From Neobacillus rhizosphaerae (GTDB lineage: Bacteria > Bacillota > Bacilli > Bacillales > Cytobacillaceae): DNA of 32,063 nucleotides. The notes below the pieces were generated by a model. That model worked only from the letters and a program-made list of their open reading frames with translations, did not search any database and was not told the DNA's origin. The stretch is taken from assembly GCF_937468385.1 (NCBI RefSeq), contig NZ_CALBWS010000047.1:1-32063 (forward strand). Reading direction: 5' to 3'. This document shows, piece by piece, positions 1 through 9,430 of this stretch (position 1 is the stretch's first letter; each line of letters begins with the position of its first letter). Both the position numbers and the translations under genes were made by a program.

Positions 1-268
1 CTATTGGTTACCACGCTCTCCCTTTTTTCACCGTTTCGGTCGTCAATAACCCCTATTGGCTACCGCTCTCTCGCTTTTTTTACCGTTTCGGTCGCCAATG
101 ACCTCTATTAGCTACCGCTCTCTCGCTTTTTTTACCGTTTCGGTCGCCAATGACCTCTATTGGCTACCACGCTCTCCCTTTTTTCACCGTTTCGGTAGCC
201 AATGACCTCTATTGGCTACCAGCCTCTCCCTTTTTTCACCGTTTCGGTAGCCAATGACCTCTATTGGC
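1..268. repeat. 52-bp tandem repeat array, five units plus a partial sixth
   Basis: Units begin at 1, 53, 105, 157 and 209, each exactly 52 bp, and a partial unit starts at 261. The array runs off the window edge, so more copies may exist. Each unit starts CTATTGGCTACC and ends CGGT(A/C)GCCAATGACC. The right arm GGTAGCCAAT of one unit is the reverse complement of the left arm ATTGGCTACC of the next, separated by the 7 bases gacctct, so each junction can form a 10-bp hairpin. The pairing is perfect at the last two junctions and has one or two mismatches in older copies. A short ACCG-TTT-CGGT inverted repeat is also kept in every unit. The period is not a multiple of three, so this is not coding. 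Confidence 0.9.
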
Positions 269-340
269 GAAAATCCCCTCTTCTTTTGTTTGGTATAAAG
301 CAAAAAGAACACCATCATCCTTTGGCTTTCACCTTTGCCA

Positions 341-3300
341 CTATCCAACAGTACTAGAAGCGTGCAAACCGAGATGAACAACAACTTGGTGGTCTTGACC
401 GTCATCAACAAGCTGCAGGTAAGACTGATTCACGAATTCCTTGCCGTCAACCACCCATTTTATTGGAACCCCGTGTTCTTGTTTGCAAAAGATCTCAAAC
501 GAATAGGTTGTCTTTCCATAACGGTAGTCAACTGTGAACGATTTCCATTCAGAAGGAACACAAGGTTGAATATATATCTTGTTTTCTTGAAGCTTGAGTC
601 CCAATACATACTCCAATCCTGCCTGGTACATCCAGCCCGAGGCTCCCGTATACCAAGACCATCCGCCTCTACCTTGATGCGGATTTGCCGTGTACACATC
701 CGCTGACATCACATATGGCTCATTTTCATATATTTGCACGTCGCGAAAGCTTTGGGTGTGTGTGATTGGATTGAGCATTGAAAAAAGCTCAAATGCTTTA
801 TCATTCCGCTCTAACATGGCCCAAGCGACAATTCCCCAAATGACACCATGTGTATACTGTCCGCCATTCTCGCGAATTCCCGGAGGATAGCCCTGAATGT
901 AACCTGGACTAGGTTTAGTCACATCAAATGGTTTTGTCAATAACCGGGCAAGCTTCAAATCGCGATCGACTAGTTCACGGTCAAACGAAGCCATTGCCCG
1001 CAACTGTCGATCGGCAGAAGTTCCTTGCGAGATGGTAGCCCATGATTGAGCGATAGCATCGATCCGACACTCCTTGTTCCTACTCGACCCAATCCATGTC
1101 CCCGTATCGGTAAATGCTCGGCGAAACCAAGCACCGTCCCATGCATGATGGTTTAGGTGTTCCACCAATTCATGCGATACTTTTTCAAACTGTGCAATGG
1201 AATCGGGAGGAATGACACCATTGTGAAATCTCGAAAACCGTTTAAGAATATCAAGTAAGAACCACCCTAGCCAGACGCTCTCGCCACGCCCTTTAGCACC
1301 GATTCGACTCATGCCATCATTCCAGTCGCCAATTCCCATCAACGGGATTCCATGTTCACCAAACTTCAAAGCATGGTGAAGGGCCCGCAGGCAATGCTCT
1401 AAAACTGAACCCCATTCGTCAGATACAACAGTATCTTCGTACCGCTCCAATTCACCTTCTTGCAGGACTTCGCTAGAAAGAAAGGGAATTTTCTCGTTGA
1501 GGACATCATCATCACCCGTCTGTTCTATATAACGAGATACAGTGTAAGGAAGCCACAATAAATCATCTGAAAATTTTGTTCTTATTCCTTTATGCGTTTC
1601 TTCATGCCACCAATGTTGGACATCCCCCTCCTGATATTGATGGGCAGCATTAATGAGTATCTGCTTTCTTGTAATGGAAGGGTCTGCATGTAAGAACGCT
1701 AGCGAATCCTGGAGCTGGTCGCGGAAACCAAATGCCCCTCCAGCTTGATAAAAGGCAGTGCGGGCCCACAATCGACAAGAAAGTGTTTGATATAATAGCC
1801 AACCGTTCATCATGATATCCATTGCCCGATCTGGTGTCTTTACCTGCACCTGTCCAAGTAGGCGTTCCCAATAACGCGTCACACTCGAAAACGCATCCTC
1901 GTAGGCAGATGGTTGACCATACTTTCTAATCAGCGAATGTACTTCTTCTTTTGAAGACGCACAGCCAAGCAGGATGGTAACGGTTACCTCTTCTTCTGGA
2001 GGTAGTTCGACCACAGTCTGAATCGCTCCACAAGTATTCGAAAATGTCCCTGTCCGCTTCGACAATTTTTCTGCTAAAAGTGCTGAAGGGCATTCCAATG
2101 TCCCACCATGACCAATAAATTCTTGCCGGTCACATGTCCAAGAAAACGTCTGTTCCGATGTTTTCTTCTTATGATCAGGCATTGAAAAGTGTAAAAAGCT
2201 GATTGCTTTACGAAAGGTCTCTTGGTACGTATTACGGGCGAGTATAGCTTTATCATCCTGATCCCACTCAGAAACAATGTACGGAGCCTGTGCTTCTCTC
2301 AACACCCCAATAACCCACTCAACGTAATAGGTAATGGAAATTCGCTTTAATGCTTTGCTTTTATTGTGAAGACGAAGCTGGATTAGTTTTAGTGGATCAT
2401 TCAGTGGAACAGTCGTCTCCATCGAATGCACGATATCTCCGTCTAGAAGTTCAAACCGGCTAAATCCCTTCCCATGAGTAACCTTGTAAGTACGCCCATT
2501 ACCTGCTGGTTTTGCCGTGGCTGACCAGATTTGATTCGTATCGAGGTCGCTTAAATAAAGGCACTCGCCAGGTTGGTCAAGGACAGGATCATTCGTCCAA
2601 GGTGTCAGTTTACACTCTCGAGAGTTACGCCACCAACTATACCCAGTGCCAAAATCCGTGAGTAAGCATCCGAAGTGTGGATTTGCTAGAACATTACTCC
2701 ATGGCTTCGGCAGGTAATTCCCTTCTTGAACATGTAGTTGATATTCCCGACCATTTTCAACGAAACCGCCCCAACCATTGAAAAATTCTCGCTCTGCCGA
2801 AATACGAACTGGTTCATCATTACGCTGAAAGGTTTGCTTTGACACAGGCTGTTCTTGTAAAGGTCTTACCTCTCCATCATCCAATCGCAATTGGGCAGGC
2901 AAACTAGGACCTCCAGCCCGAAGTAAAACACGCGCCACTGCATAGAGGAGATTGCGTTCATTCTCTTGGAGCTGAGACTCCTTTAAACCTACAATTCGCT
3001 TCATTTCTCCAATTCCCCGCGATGCTAACTGATCACGTAAACGATTCATCAGCTGGTCCTGATAGCCACCAACTGTCACATCCAGTACCACAAGATCGAT
3101 TTCCAGTCCTTGGGTACATAAATATTGATGTTGGCGTGCTAAAAGAATAACGAACGGTAAATCGGCTAAGTTGCTGACAGTCACCATTACGATTGGCACA
3201 TCTCCACTAATTCCATGTGACCATAAGGCAGACTGACCTAATGTATTTTGGGCGATTGCCTCCCGACGCACATCCGAGAGCGGTGGAGTATAAAGGAGCC

Positions 3301-6300
3301 GCCCCGCCAATAGGTGTGCCTCAGTTGCCTGTTTTGCCGTTAAATGCAGGTGCCTGAGGTCGATTTGCGAACGTACCCAGGCTAAATGAAACGTATTCGC
3401 TACTTGCTGCGGTTCCCGTAATTGATTCATCGTATCCAGCACTTTTTCCCGACTTTCTGCGATACCCGTCACAAAATATACCGTGGCTGATTCCCTTGGT
3501 CCCAATTGAAGGCGGCGTCTCATCACAAACGCTGGATCCGCTACCGAACCAGTTGATCCATGTAGCCGTGAATACATCGCCTTTGGAGCTTTAAGTGAAT
3601 AACCACGTCCTATAAATTTTGCTCGATCTGTCTCAAATTCGTAATCTCCTGCTTCGGTACCATCCACATAAACAGTGTGAACACACCATGTCTCGGACTC
3701 ATCATCTTCTCGCGCACGTCTCTTTGCCAATAAGCATTCTGACTGGTCATCGTGGCTTGTCTCGATAAATAACTTGCTGAATGCTGGGTGAGCACGGTCT
3801 GCCGATGGGCTTGCAAGCGCTATTTCTAGAAATGAGGTTACTTCTAGTATTCGCTCCTCGTCGCTGTTATTGACTAATTGAAGCCGCCGAACCTCTGCGT
3901 CACTATCTGGAGATATAGTTAATTCAAGTTTAGCTGAGATGTCACGATAATTCCCTTCAAAGGTCGTTTTATCGAGACGGAACACCGTTTTTGTGTCTTC
4001 ATCTCCCTGACAAGGAAATCTTGTAATGCTCCAAAGATCTTCAGAAAGGACATCCTGAATGTAAATAATTGGGCCTGACGTATCCATAACTGGATCTTCT
4101 TGCCATCTTGTGACAGCAAGTCCATTCCATGTAAGCATCCCTGTTCCATCACTCGTGTTTATACTGGTCAGGCGATGATTTGACACTATGTTTACTTCTG
4201 GAACAATGGTCGGTTTCGTATAGGTCCGCTCCATATTGTCCAACTGAGCATCAAAATCAGTGAAATTCGAATGGAACCCGATTGGCTCTTCAATTAACGC
4301 CGCCTTACTAGGGATGCGCTCTTGTAAAAGCAAGTCTGCTGAACATACCCGTGCATCCTCATGAAAGCGTTTGACCATGATTTCATCCGCCAATAAATTG
4401 ATAAGGGTTAGCATGCTCATACCTTGATGGTGAGCCATGTAACTCTGAACAACTTGATATCGCCTGCCTTTTGGTAGTCTTACTGTTGTAAAATCAACCG
4501 CTTCATAAAAACCAAATTCGCCTTTCGCATCATAGTCTTCAAACTTTTTCAAGGCGGTGAGACCAGCTTGACCAGCATAAGGTAGTGCCATGATTGTCGC
4601 ATACGGGGCAATGACTAAATTCTGCTCCAAACCACGATCAAGTCCCAGTCCTGGAACACCAAAAGCCCGATATTGGTAGTTCAATTGATAATCGAACGCA
4701 TAATAGCCGCTTTCTGAAATCCCAAATGGGACCTGATATTTATCCGTATATTCCTGCTGCCGATGAACAACACCCTGATAAGTAGAATCCCAGATTGTGT
4801 TCCGGTAGGTCCGCATAATCAGACTTGGCATCAAATACTCAAACATCGTGCCCGACCAAGATAACAATGTCTTGCATTTTCTTGAAATGGTCATCGTCCG
4901 GCCTAAAGTAAACCAATGAGAAACCGGAATTTGCCCCAAGGCGATAGCGACAAAACTCGCTTGTCGTGCTTCTGAAGCCAGCAAATCATAAAGAGTGGTA
5001 TCTTTTTGGTTTGAGTCAACATGATAACCAAGACAGAATAAGCGCTCATCTGGGTTATACAGCGACTGAAAATCAGTTTGTTCAATAAGTTGGTCGATAT
5101 CTTCTGTCAAGTGGTCAATATCGGACTTATAAGCCTCCTCGCGCTGTCCCCATTCAAGCAGGCCTTGTCGTACAACCATAAGGTAGGCAACAAAGTTTCC
5201 GGAATCAACCGTGGAAACGTATTTAGGAAAAAGAGGATCCGATGAACGTGTATCATACCAGTTCAATAAATGCCCATTCCATTTTTCCATCCGTTCAAGT
5301 GTCACCATTGTTGATTTGATCCGTTTAATCATTGTAGCTGTATCGATGAAATCCAGATCTCGAGCAGCAACGACACTTGCTAAATAAAGTCCAATATTGG
5401 TCGGTGATGTACGATGGGCAATAATCTCCTTTGGATGATACTGGACATTGTCGGGCGGCAGCCACGATTCTTCTTCCGTCACATAGCGTGCATAAAAGGA
5501 CCAGATTTTAAAGGCCAATTCTTTCAGTTCTGAACGTGCTTCCTTCACCCAAGTGCGATTATCAACTATTTTTGGCCGGTTCAATTGCTGGATGACCGGC
5601 CGGGCAATTAGCCAAATGCAAAGCGCCACAACACCTATCATACGGTCAAAAAAGCCATCTGAAAGCCATGCAAGGACTGCAAACAAGGAAATAATCAGAT
5701 AACCTAGTGGTGCAAACATCAGAACTGGCCCTTTTTTGGAATGGTGATCCGCCTGGGCAAAGGTAATCCACTCTAGTAAATTGCGTCGACTAACGAATAA
5801 GCGGTAAAGCGTTCGTAGAATAGCGTCTAAAGAAAGCACAGCAGAAAAAGGAAGGATCATTAGCTGGATACCACTTTGGATAAAACTCACGCCAAGGGTA
5901 CGGCTTAAGTGCCGGCCAAGGAGCGATGATAAGACAGCACGTAGAAATGGAAGGAAAATCGTTAATACCACAATGGTTTCCCACACCCAGCTCCGGCTGG
6001 GAAGCGTGTATAGTCCTAGAATGGCAACGATTAACAGGGCTGGTGCCAGCAGGCTGCGCCGTAAATTATCAATGATTTGCCAACGGGTCAGCCCATCCAA
6101 ATCCACCCTTCTTTTCTCACCATAACGATCTTGGCATTGCACACCCAACCATTTAATCAGCTGCCAATCCCCGCGAATCCAGCGGTGAGAACGATTTTGG
6201 TAAGAATAAAATGTACTTGGATGTGACTCCACCACTTCAATGTCAGAAGTCAAGCCAGTGCGCAGGAGGCCCCCTTCAAGTAAATCATGACTAAGAACAT

Positions 6301-8425
6301 GCTGATCTGGTATTCGGTTCACCAGAATCTTTCGAAATACGTCCACGTCAAAGATGCCTTTACCGACAAAGATACCCTGCCCAAATAAATCCTGATAGGC
6401 ATTCGAGACCGCAAAAGCATAAGGATCAATCCCCGGTTCTCCAGCCCATAAGGCCGCAAAACGTGAATTTTGTGTTGACTCAAAACTCACGCCAATTCTA
6501 GGCTGAAGGATACCAAACCCTTCCACCACTCGTGTCCCTGCCTTATTAAGACGCGGTCGGTTGTATGGAAAATGAATCGTACCAGCCAGGCGGCTAACGA
6601 CGCCAATAGGAAGCTGTGTATCATGATCGCTTGTAAAAACATATCGAATGTTCTTCAGCACGTCTGTTTGCCCATATATCGTGGAATAACTAGTTTGCTC
6701 ACTCCCAGAAAGAAGCTCGACGAATTCAACAAGTTTGCCACGTTTGCGTTCCCAGCCCATATAAATTTGGTCAACTTTATTGTAAAGACGAGATCTGTGA
6801 AATAAGAAAAATTTATCGGTCCCGAACTTCTTATTTAAAGCATCTATTTGTTCGATTGCATGTGCGATTATTCTTTCATCGGATGACAATGATTCGGTCG
6901 ATGCATCCAAAAAGTCTGCCAGTATCCCAAAATGGATGTTCTGTTGACGATTTGCATGATAGTGAACTAAAAGCCTTTTGACCACATCATCCACTTCTTC
7001 AACACTCGACCAAATAATCGGCATAACGACCATCGTTCGAGCCTCTTCGGGTAGCCTTTCTGAAAAATCAAAACGAAGTAACGGGGTAGGTCGGCAGCAT
7101 TTACAGATAACTTCATGAACAATGGTGATAACCCATTCACTGACAGGAAACATTAGGGCTGCAACAATAGCAAGCCAAGAAATAGGACGAACGGCCAATC
7201 CAGATGTTACCCATCCCCCAGCCAACAGCAACAACGCAACAAACAATAAAATAAGGCTAGATAAATAAACAAGCGACGGCTGGCGTCGAATGGCAAGCTG
7301 TGGCAGAACGCGCGGACGAGCTATCTTGCTGAGTTCTGTACGTAAGTCCTTGATGCCGTGAGGATCGAGCAAATAATAGGCAAGATAGGACTTTCGAGAT
7401 AATACCTCTACTTGATCTAAGTCTCCATGTTGCGGCTTAGCTAGGCGTATCGCAGTTTGGGCAACTAACGTTTCTGGGACCTTCAGTTGCTGTGCAATGG
7501 TGGTAACACGCCCCCTAAGTAAGTCACTGCTTGCCAAATCTAGCCGTTTATACTCACGATCAGTTTGGAGGATTTTTTCCAAATAAGAAATTCTTGTGAA
7601 CGTCAACCGCCATGGGAGACGCTCTAAAATGTGCAGACTTTGGACTAAGTTGCCACAGGTCACTTGTAGTTCTGCTTGAAGTTGATGTTCTAGCGAAACC
7701 ATTTGCTCCAGACTCGATTCATTATTCTCTACATGTGCTCGAAGCCAGTCGTGAACAATCTGAATATTGGGCTCCCATTCAGTTAAATGTTTGACGAAAT
7801 GGACGATCTCGATGGGTCCCAATGCTTTTTTACGCGTTTCTTGTTCCAATAAAGTACGTATTTTAGTGTCAGACAAATTCTTTGCCTCTATCTGATCTAA
7901 CAAGGAAGTAATCGAATGGCATACCTCATGTCGATGGCGAATCTCACGCATCAATACCGCCAACCGTTGAATGAGGATCACTCTTATTGCACTAGGTAAC
8001 GCCCAACATTCCACATCCTTAAGGACAGAAACTTCCTGATACGAGGAAAGATAACATTCGAACGAGTTTGTGTCATAGCGTCCATCCACATGCTCAAGAT
8101 AATCGTTGCACATGGCGTATATTCGCGGCATACCGGTAAATCGTAATTTGGGCAATTGTCTAAGTGTAGCTCGGGGAAGTTCGCGAAGAACCACTTTTGC
8201 TTGTGTTTCGATAAAGTTTATGTGATCAAGTAGCCAATCTTCCGCCGGTTGTTTACACCCTACTATGGTGTTGCCTAATTGCTCGGCGAATTCGTGCAGG
8301 CTAGACACATCCGATCGAAATGCAGGCCAATATCGTGCAGTCAGCTTGTTGGTTGTATTCAATTCATTTGTTAGGGCGAACTCATGTGCCCTAGCTCTTA
8401 GTTGGTCATTGTTTAAAATCATCAT
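341..8425 (-). CDS. ndvB: Cyclic beta-1,2-glucan synthetase (NdvB/Cgs-like), giant membrane enzyme
   Basis: The product is 2694 aa, close to rhizobial NdvB and Brucella Cgs (about 2830-2870 aa). Family knowledge: it polymerises UDP-glucose into beta-1,2-glucan on the protein and cyclises it, while a C-terminal phosphorylase-like domain trims chain length. Visible order: a soluble N-terminal region; membrane segments near 387-405 and 413-435; a GT-A glycosyltransferase core at about 460-760 with the D-x-D-type motif SDHDTQLP (599-606) and the RWIRGDW motif (748-754) resembling QxxRW; more membrane segments between 790 and 940; a glucoamylase-like region around 1000-1450; then two GH94-type beta-sandwich regions and a GH94 catalytic domain with GDWNDGM at 2366-2372. 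ATGATG start follows AGAGGGGG. The gene is a monocistron on the minus strand with no other polysaccharide gene nearby. It is intact, so probably functional. The true product could be linear rather than cyclic glucan. Confidence 0.9.
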   Translation of the reverse strand: MMILNNDQLRARAHEFALTNELNTTNKLTARYWPAFRSDVSSLHEFAEQLGNTIVGCKQPAEDWLLDHINFIETQAKVVLRELPRATLRQLPKLRFTGMPRIYAMCNDYLEHVDGRYDTNSFECYLSSYQEVSVLKDVECWALPSAIRVILIQRLAVLMREIRHRHEVCHSITSLLDQIEAKNLSDTKIRTLLEQETRKKALGPIEIVHFVKHLTEWEPNIQIVHDWLRAHVENNESSLEQMVSLEHQLQAELQVTCGNLVQSLHILERLPWRLTFTRISYLEKILQTDREYKRLDLASSDLLRGRVTTIAQQLKVPETLVAQTAIRLAKPQHGDLDQVEVLSRKSYLAYYLLDPHGIKDLRTELSKIARPRVLPQLAIRRQPSLVYLSSLILLFVALLLLAGGWVTSGLAVRPISWLAIVAALMFPVSEWVITIVHEVICKCCRPTPLLRFDFSERLPEEARTMVVMPIIWSSVEEVDDVVKRLLVHYHANRQQNIHFGILADFLDASTESLSSDERIIAHAIEQIDALNKKFGTDKFFLFHRSRLYNKVDQIYMGWERKRGKLVEFVELLSGSEQTSYSTIYGQTDVLKNIRYVFTSDHDTQLPIGVVSRLAGTIHFPYNRPRLNKAGTRVVEGFGILQPRIGVSFESTQNSRFAALWAGEPGIDPYAFAVSNAYQDLFGQGIFVGKGIFDVDVFRKILVNRIPDQHVLSHDLLEGGLLRTGLTSDIEVVESHPSTFYSYQNRSHRWIRGDWQLIKWLGVQCQDRYGEKRRVDLDGLTRWQIIDNLRRSLLAPALLIVAILGLYTLPSRSWVWETIVVLTIFLPFLRAVLSSLLGRHLSRTLGVSFIQSGIQLMILPFSAVLSLDAILRTLYRLFVSRRNLLEWITFAQADHHSKKGPVLMFAPLGYLIISLFAVLAWLSDGFFDRMIGVVALCIWLIARPVIQQLNRPKIVDNRTWVKEARSELKELAFKIWSFYARYVTEEESWLPPDNVQYHPKEIIAHRTSPTNIGLYLASVVAARDLDFIDTATMIKRIKSTMVTLERMEKWNGHLLNWYDTRSSDPLFPKYVSTVDSGNFVAYLMVVRQGLLEWGQREEAYKSDIDHLTEDIDQLIEQTDFQSLYNPDERLFCLGYHVDSNQKDTTLYDLLASEARQASFVAIALGQIPVSHWFTLGRTMTISRKCKTLLSWSGTMFEYLMPSLIMRTYRNTIWDSTYQGVVHRQQEYTDKYQVPFGISESGYYAFDYQLNYQYRAFGVPGLGLDRGLEQNLVIAPYATIMALPYAGQAGLTALKKFEDYDAKGEFGFYEAVDFTTVRLPKGRRYQVVQSYMAHHQGMSMLTLINLLADEIMVKRFHEDARVCSADLLLQERIPSKAALIEEPIGFHSNFTDFDAQLDNMERTYTKPTIVPEVNIVSNHRLTSINTSDGTGMLTWNGLAVTRWQEDPVMDTSGPIIYIQDVLSEDLWSITRFPCQGDEDTKTVFRLDKTTFEGNYRDISAKLELTISPDSDAEVRRLQLVNNSDEERILEVTSFLEIALASPSADRAHPAFSKLFIETSHDDQSECLLAKRRAREDDESETWCVHTVYVDGTEAGDYEFETDRAKFIGRGYSLKAPKAMYSRLHGSTGSVADPAFVMRRRLQLGPRESATVYFVTGIAESREKVLDTMNQLREPQQVANTFHLAWVRSQIDLRHLHLTAKQATEAHLLAGRLLYTPPLSDVRREAIAQNTLGQSALWSHGISGDVPIVMVTVSNLADLPFVILLARQHQYLCTQGLEIDLVVLDVTVGGYQDQLMNRLRDQLASRGIGEMKRIVGLKESQLQENERNLLYAVARVLLRAGGPSLPAQLRLDDGEVRPLQEQPVSKQTFQRNDEPVRISAEREFFNGWGGFVENGREYQLHVQEGNYLPKPWSNVLANPHFGCLLTDFGTGYSWWRNSRECKLTPWTNDPVLDQPGECLYLSDLDTNQIWSATAKPAGNGRTYKVTHGKGFSRFELLDGDIVHSMETTVPLNDPLKLIQLRLHNKSKALKRISITYYVEWVIGVLREAQAPYIVSEWDQDDKAILARNTYQETFRKAISFLHFSMPDHKKKTSEQTFSWTCDRQEFIGHGGTLECPSALLAEKLSKRTGTFSNTCGAIQTVVELPPEEEVTVTILLGCASSKEEVHSLIRKYGQPSAYEDAFSSVTRYWERLLGQVQVKTPDRAMDIMMNGWLLYQTLSCRLWARTAFYQAGGAFGFRDQLQDSLAFLHADPSITRKQILINAAHQYQEGDVQHWWHEETHKGIRTKFSDDLLWLPYTVSRYIEQTGDDDVLNEKIPFLSSEVLQEGELERYEDTVVSDEWGSVLEHCLRALHHALKFGEHGIPLMGIGDWNDGMSRIGAKGRGESVWLGWFLLDILKRFSRFHNGVIPPDSIAQFEKVSHELVEHLNHHAWDGAWFRRAFTDTGTWIGSSRNKECRIDAIAQSWATISQGTSADRQLRAMASFDRELVDRDLKLARLLTKPFDVTKPSPGYIQGYPPGIRENGGQYTHGVIWGIVAWAMLERNDKAFELFSMLNPITHTQSFRDVQIYENEPYVMSADVYTANPHQGRGGWSWYTGASGWMYQAGLEYVLGLKLQENKIYIQPCVPSEWKSFTVDYRYGKTTYSFEIFCKQEHGVPIKWVVDGKEFVNQSYLQLVDDGQDHQVVVHLGLHASSTVG

Positions 8426-8432
8426 GTCCCCC

Positions 8433-8450
8433 TCTTAAGTACCCTTAAGA
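8433..8450 (-). promoter_or_regulatory. Inverted repeat overlapping the ribosome site of the glucan synthetase gene
   Basis: TCTTAAG and CTTAAGA are exact reverse complements separated by four bases. They lie just upstream of the ATG at 8425, and the inner arm touches the AGAGGGGG ribosome site. It could be an operator or a short RNA hairpin that hides the ribosome site. No binding protein is implied by the sequence. Confidence 0.35.
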
Positions 8451-8500
8451 AAATATCCCCTAGGAGGCTCGTTTTCATACCTATTGTTTTTTTAAAAAAC

Positions 8501-8533
8501 AATAAAAAAGACAGATTCTGGAGTGAACCTGCC
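8501..8533 (-). terminator. Terminator-like hairpin in the leader region of the glucan synthetase gene
   Basis: On the minus strand a 9-bp stem (with two G-U pairs) closes a 6-base loop and is followed by TTTTTTATTG. It lies about 75 bases upstream of the start codon of the minus-strand giant gene, and no other minus-strand gene lies just upstream. It may be a leftover terminator or an attenuator in a long leader. I recognise no known riboswitch consensus in front of it. Confidence 0.5.
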
Positions 8534-8645
8534 TTTCATTTCTTTCTTTAAACTTGCATTATATCGTGGTGGAATTTTAGGCTCTTCTTTCCTAGATTGT
8601 TGCTTTTATTGAAATCTAAGGATGATCTGACAATTACTCTTCGAT

Positions 8646-8768
8646 TCGCTGATATATTATAAAAAGTCGCTGATAAAAACAACAAACTCGCTGATAAATC
8701 CTAAATGTCGCTGATAAAAACAACAAACTCGCTGATATATCCTAAATGTCGCTGATAATCTAAATATC
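8646..8768. repeat. 20/21-bp tandem repeat array (TCGCTGATA units)
   Basis: TCGCTGATA starts at 8646, 8667, 8688, 8708, 8729 and 8749, so spacing alternates 21/21/20/21/20. The 41-bp pair 8667-8707 is almost identical to 8708-8748, showing growth by duplication of a dimer. The open frame across it on the minus strand is a by-product of the repeats. The rest of the 8426-9430 gap holds hairpins and a dispersed repeat listed separately. Confidence 0.85.
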
Positions 8769-9035
8769 GAAAGATCTTTTAGAGAAAAATTGGAGGAATT
8801 TGCTTTTAAAATCATGAAACGAATAAATATTTTCATCCGAATCAAAGGAATTAGGCCGATTTAGTAAGAAAAGCAACAGTATTTGGCGAAAACAGCCAAA
8901 TTTTATAAGCACTTGTGATTTTTCATAATATGATGGGATTTAATACAATCTTTGAATTAATTTTCTTTAATCGAACTTTTAACAGTTTAGAATAAACTTT
9001 GGTGAACCATATCATAAGTAAATGAGGTTTTTGCG

Positions 9036-9078
9036 AAAAAAGTAACAGCACCCTCTAATTTGATGGAAAGGTGCTGTT
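9036..9078 (-). terminator. Bidirectional hairpin terminator
   Basis: AACAGCACC (9044-9052) pairs perfectly with GGTGCTGTT (9070-9078). T-rich runs follow on both strands (ACTTTTTTCGC on minus, TTTTGTTATT on plus). It is the first strong hairpin downstream of the minus-strand genes at 9431-10397, about 350 bases away, and may end their transcript. Confidence 0.55.
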
Positions 9079-9116
9079 TTGTTATTATATAAGAATTTAT
9101 AAGTTTGGGCTTTGAG

Positions 9117-9271
9117 AAATGTCTAGCTCCAGCGCCCTAGCGGCTAGTGTCCTTCGCTCTCCGCCCTACGATAAGTCAACATCGGTCGCTACGCTCACCG
9201 TGTTTCCTTTATCTCAGTTGGAGCGCTCCAGGCCATACGCCGCTGACCAGGGCGCTTGCGCTTTTCTTATT
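9117..9271. repeat. Dispersed GC-rich folded intergenic repeat (Bacillus type)
   Basis: This stretch opens with TGTCTAGCTCCAGCGCC and closes with GGGCGCTTGCGCTTTTCTTA, a signature I recognise from memory as recurring between genes of many Bacillus genomes. The ends are complementary: AGCGCCCTAGCGGC (9131-9144) pairs with GCCGCT plus AGGGCGCT (9239-9256) across a 4-base bulge. A perfect palindrome GGAGCGCTCC sits at 9220-9229. Its GC content is far above the surroundings. It encodes no protein and looks like a non-autonomous mobile or RNA-forming repeat. Confidence 0.7.
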
Positions 9272-9278
9272 TGAATGC

Positions 9279-9413
9279 CTAGATGAACATTTGTTGCATG
9301 AATGGTTTTTTTTGCTCTTGCGATGAATTTATTTTTTTTTGCTCAATCAGTATTTTCTTATCCAAATGACGAAAAAGAATGACCAAATACAAAAAATGGC
9401 TGAATTCCTCCAC
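9279..9413 (-). CDS. Possible small protein, 44 aa, or remnant
   Basis: A GTG-started frame of 44 codons lies 17 bases downstream of the minus-strand gene ending at 9431. It reads MEEFSHFLYLVILFRHLDKK near its start, a short hydrophobic stretch followed by a Lys/Gln-rich tail. There is no clear ribosome site in front of the GTG, and the frame ends right beside the dispersed repeat. It could be a small membrane peptide, the tail of a lost gene, or chance. I do not recognise a family. Confidence 0.25.
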   Translation of the reverse strand: MEEFSHFLYLVILFRHLDKKILIEQKKINSSQEQKKPFMQQMFI

Positions 9414-9430
9414 TTGCGCTTTTGCTTACT

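Noticed and set aside
1..268. CRISPR array
   Set aside because: Units are directly adjacent with no unique spacers, and no cas genes are in the window.
184..411. 75-aa minus-strand frame over the 52-bp repeats
   Set aside because: It runs through non-coding tandem repeats whose period is not a multiple of three and has no ribosome site.
8646..8768. Origin-type iteron array
   Set aside because: Spacing suits iterons, but no replication initiator gene or AT-rich melting box is linked to it.
8657..8845. 62-aa minus-strand frame over the TCGCTGATA array
   Set aside because: The repeated residues come from the tandem DNA repeat; there is no ribosome site or protein-like composition.
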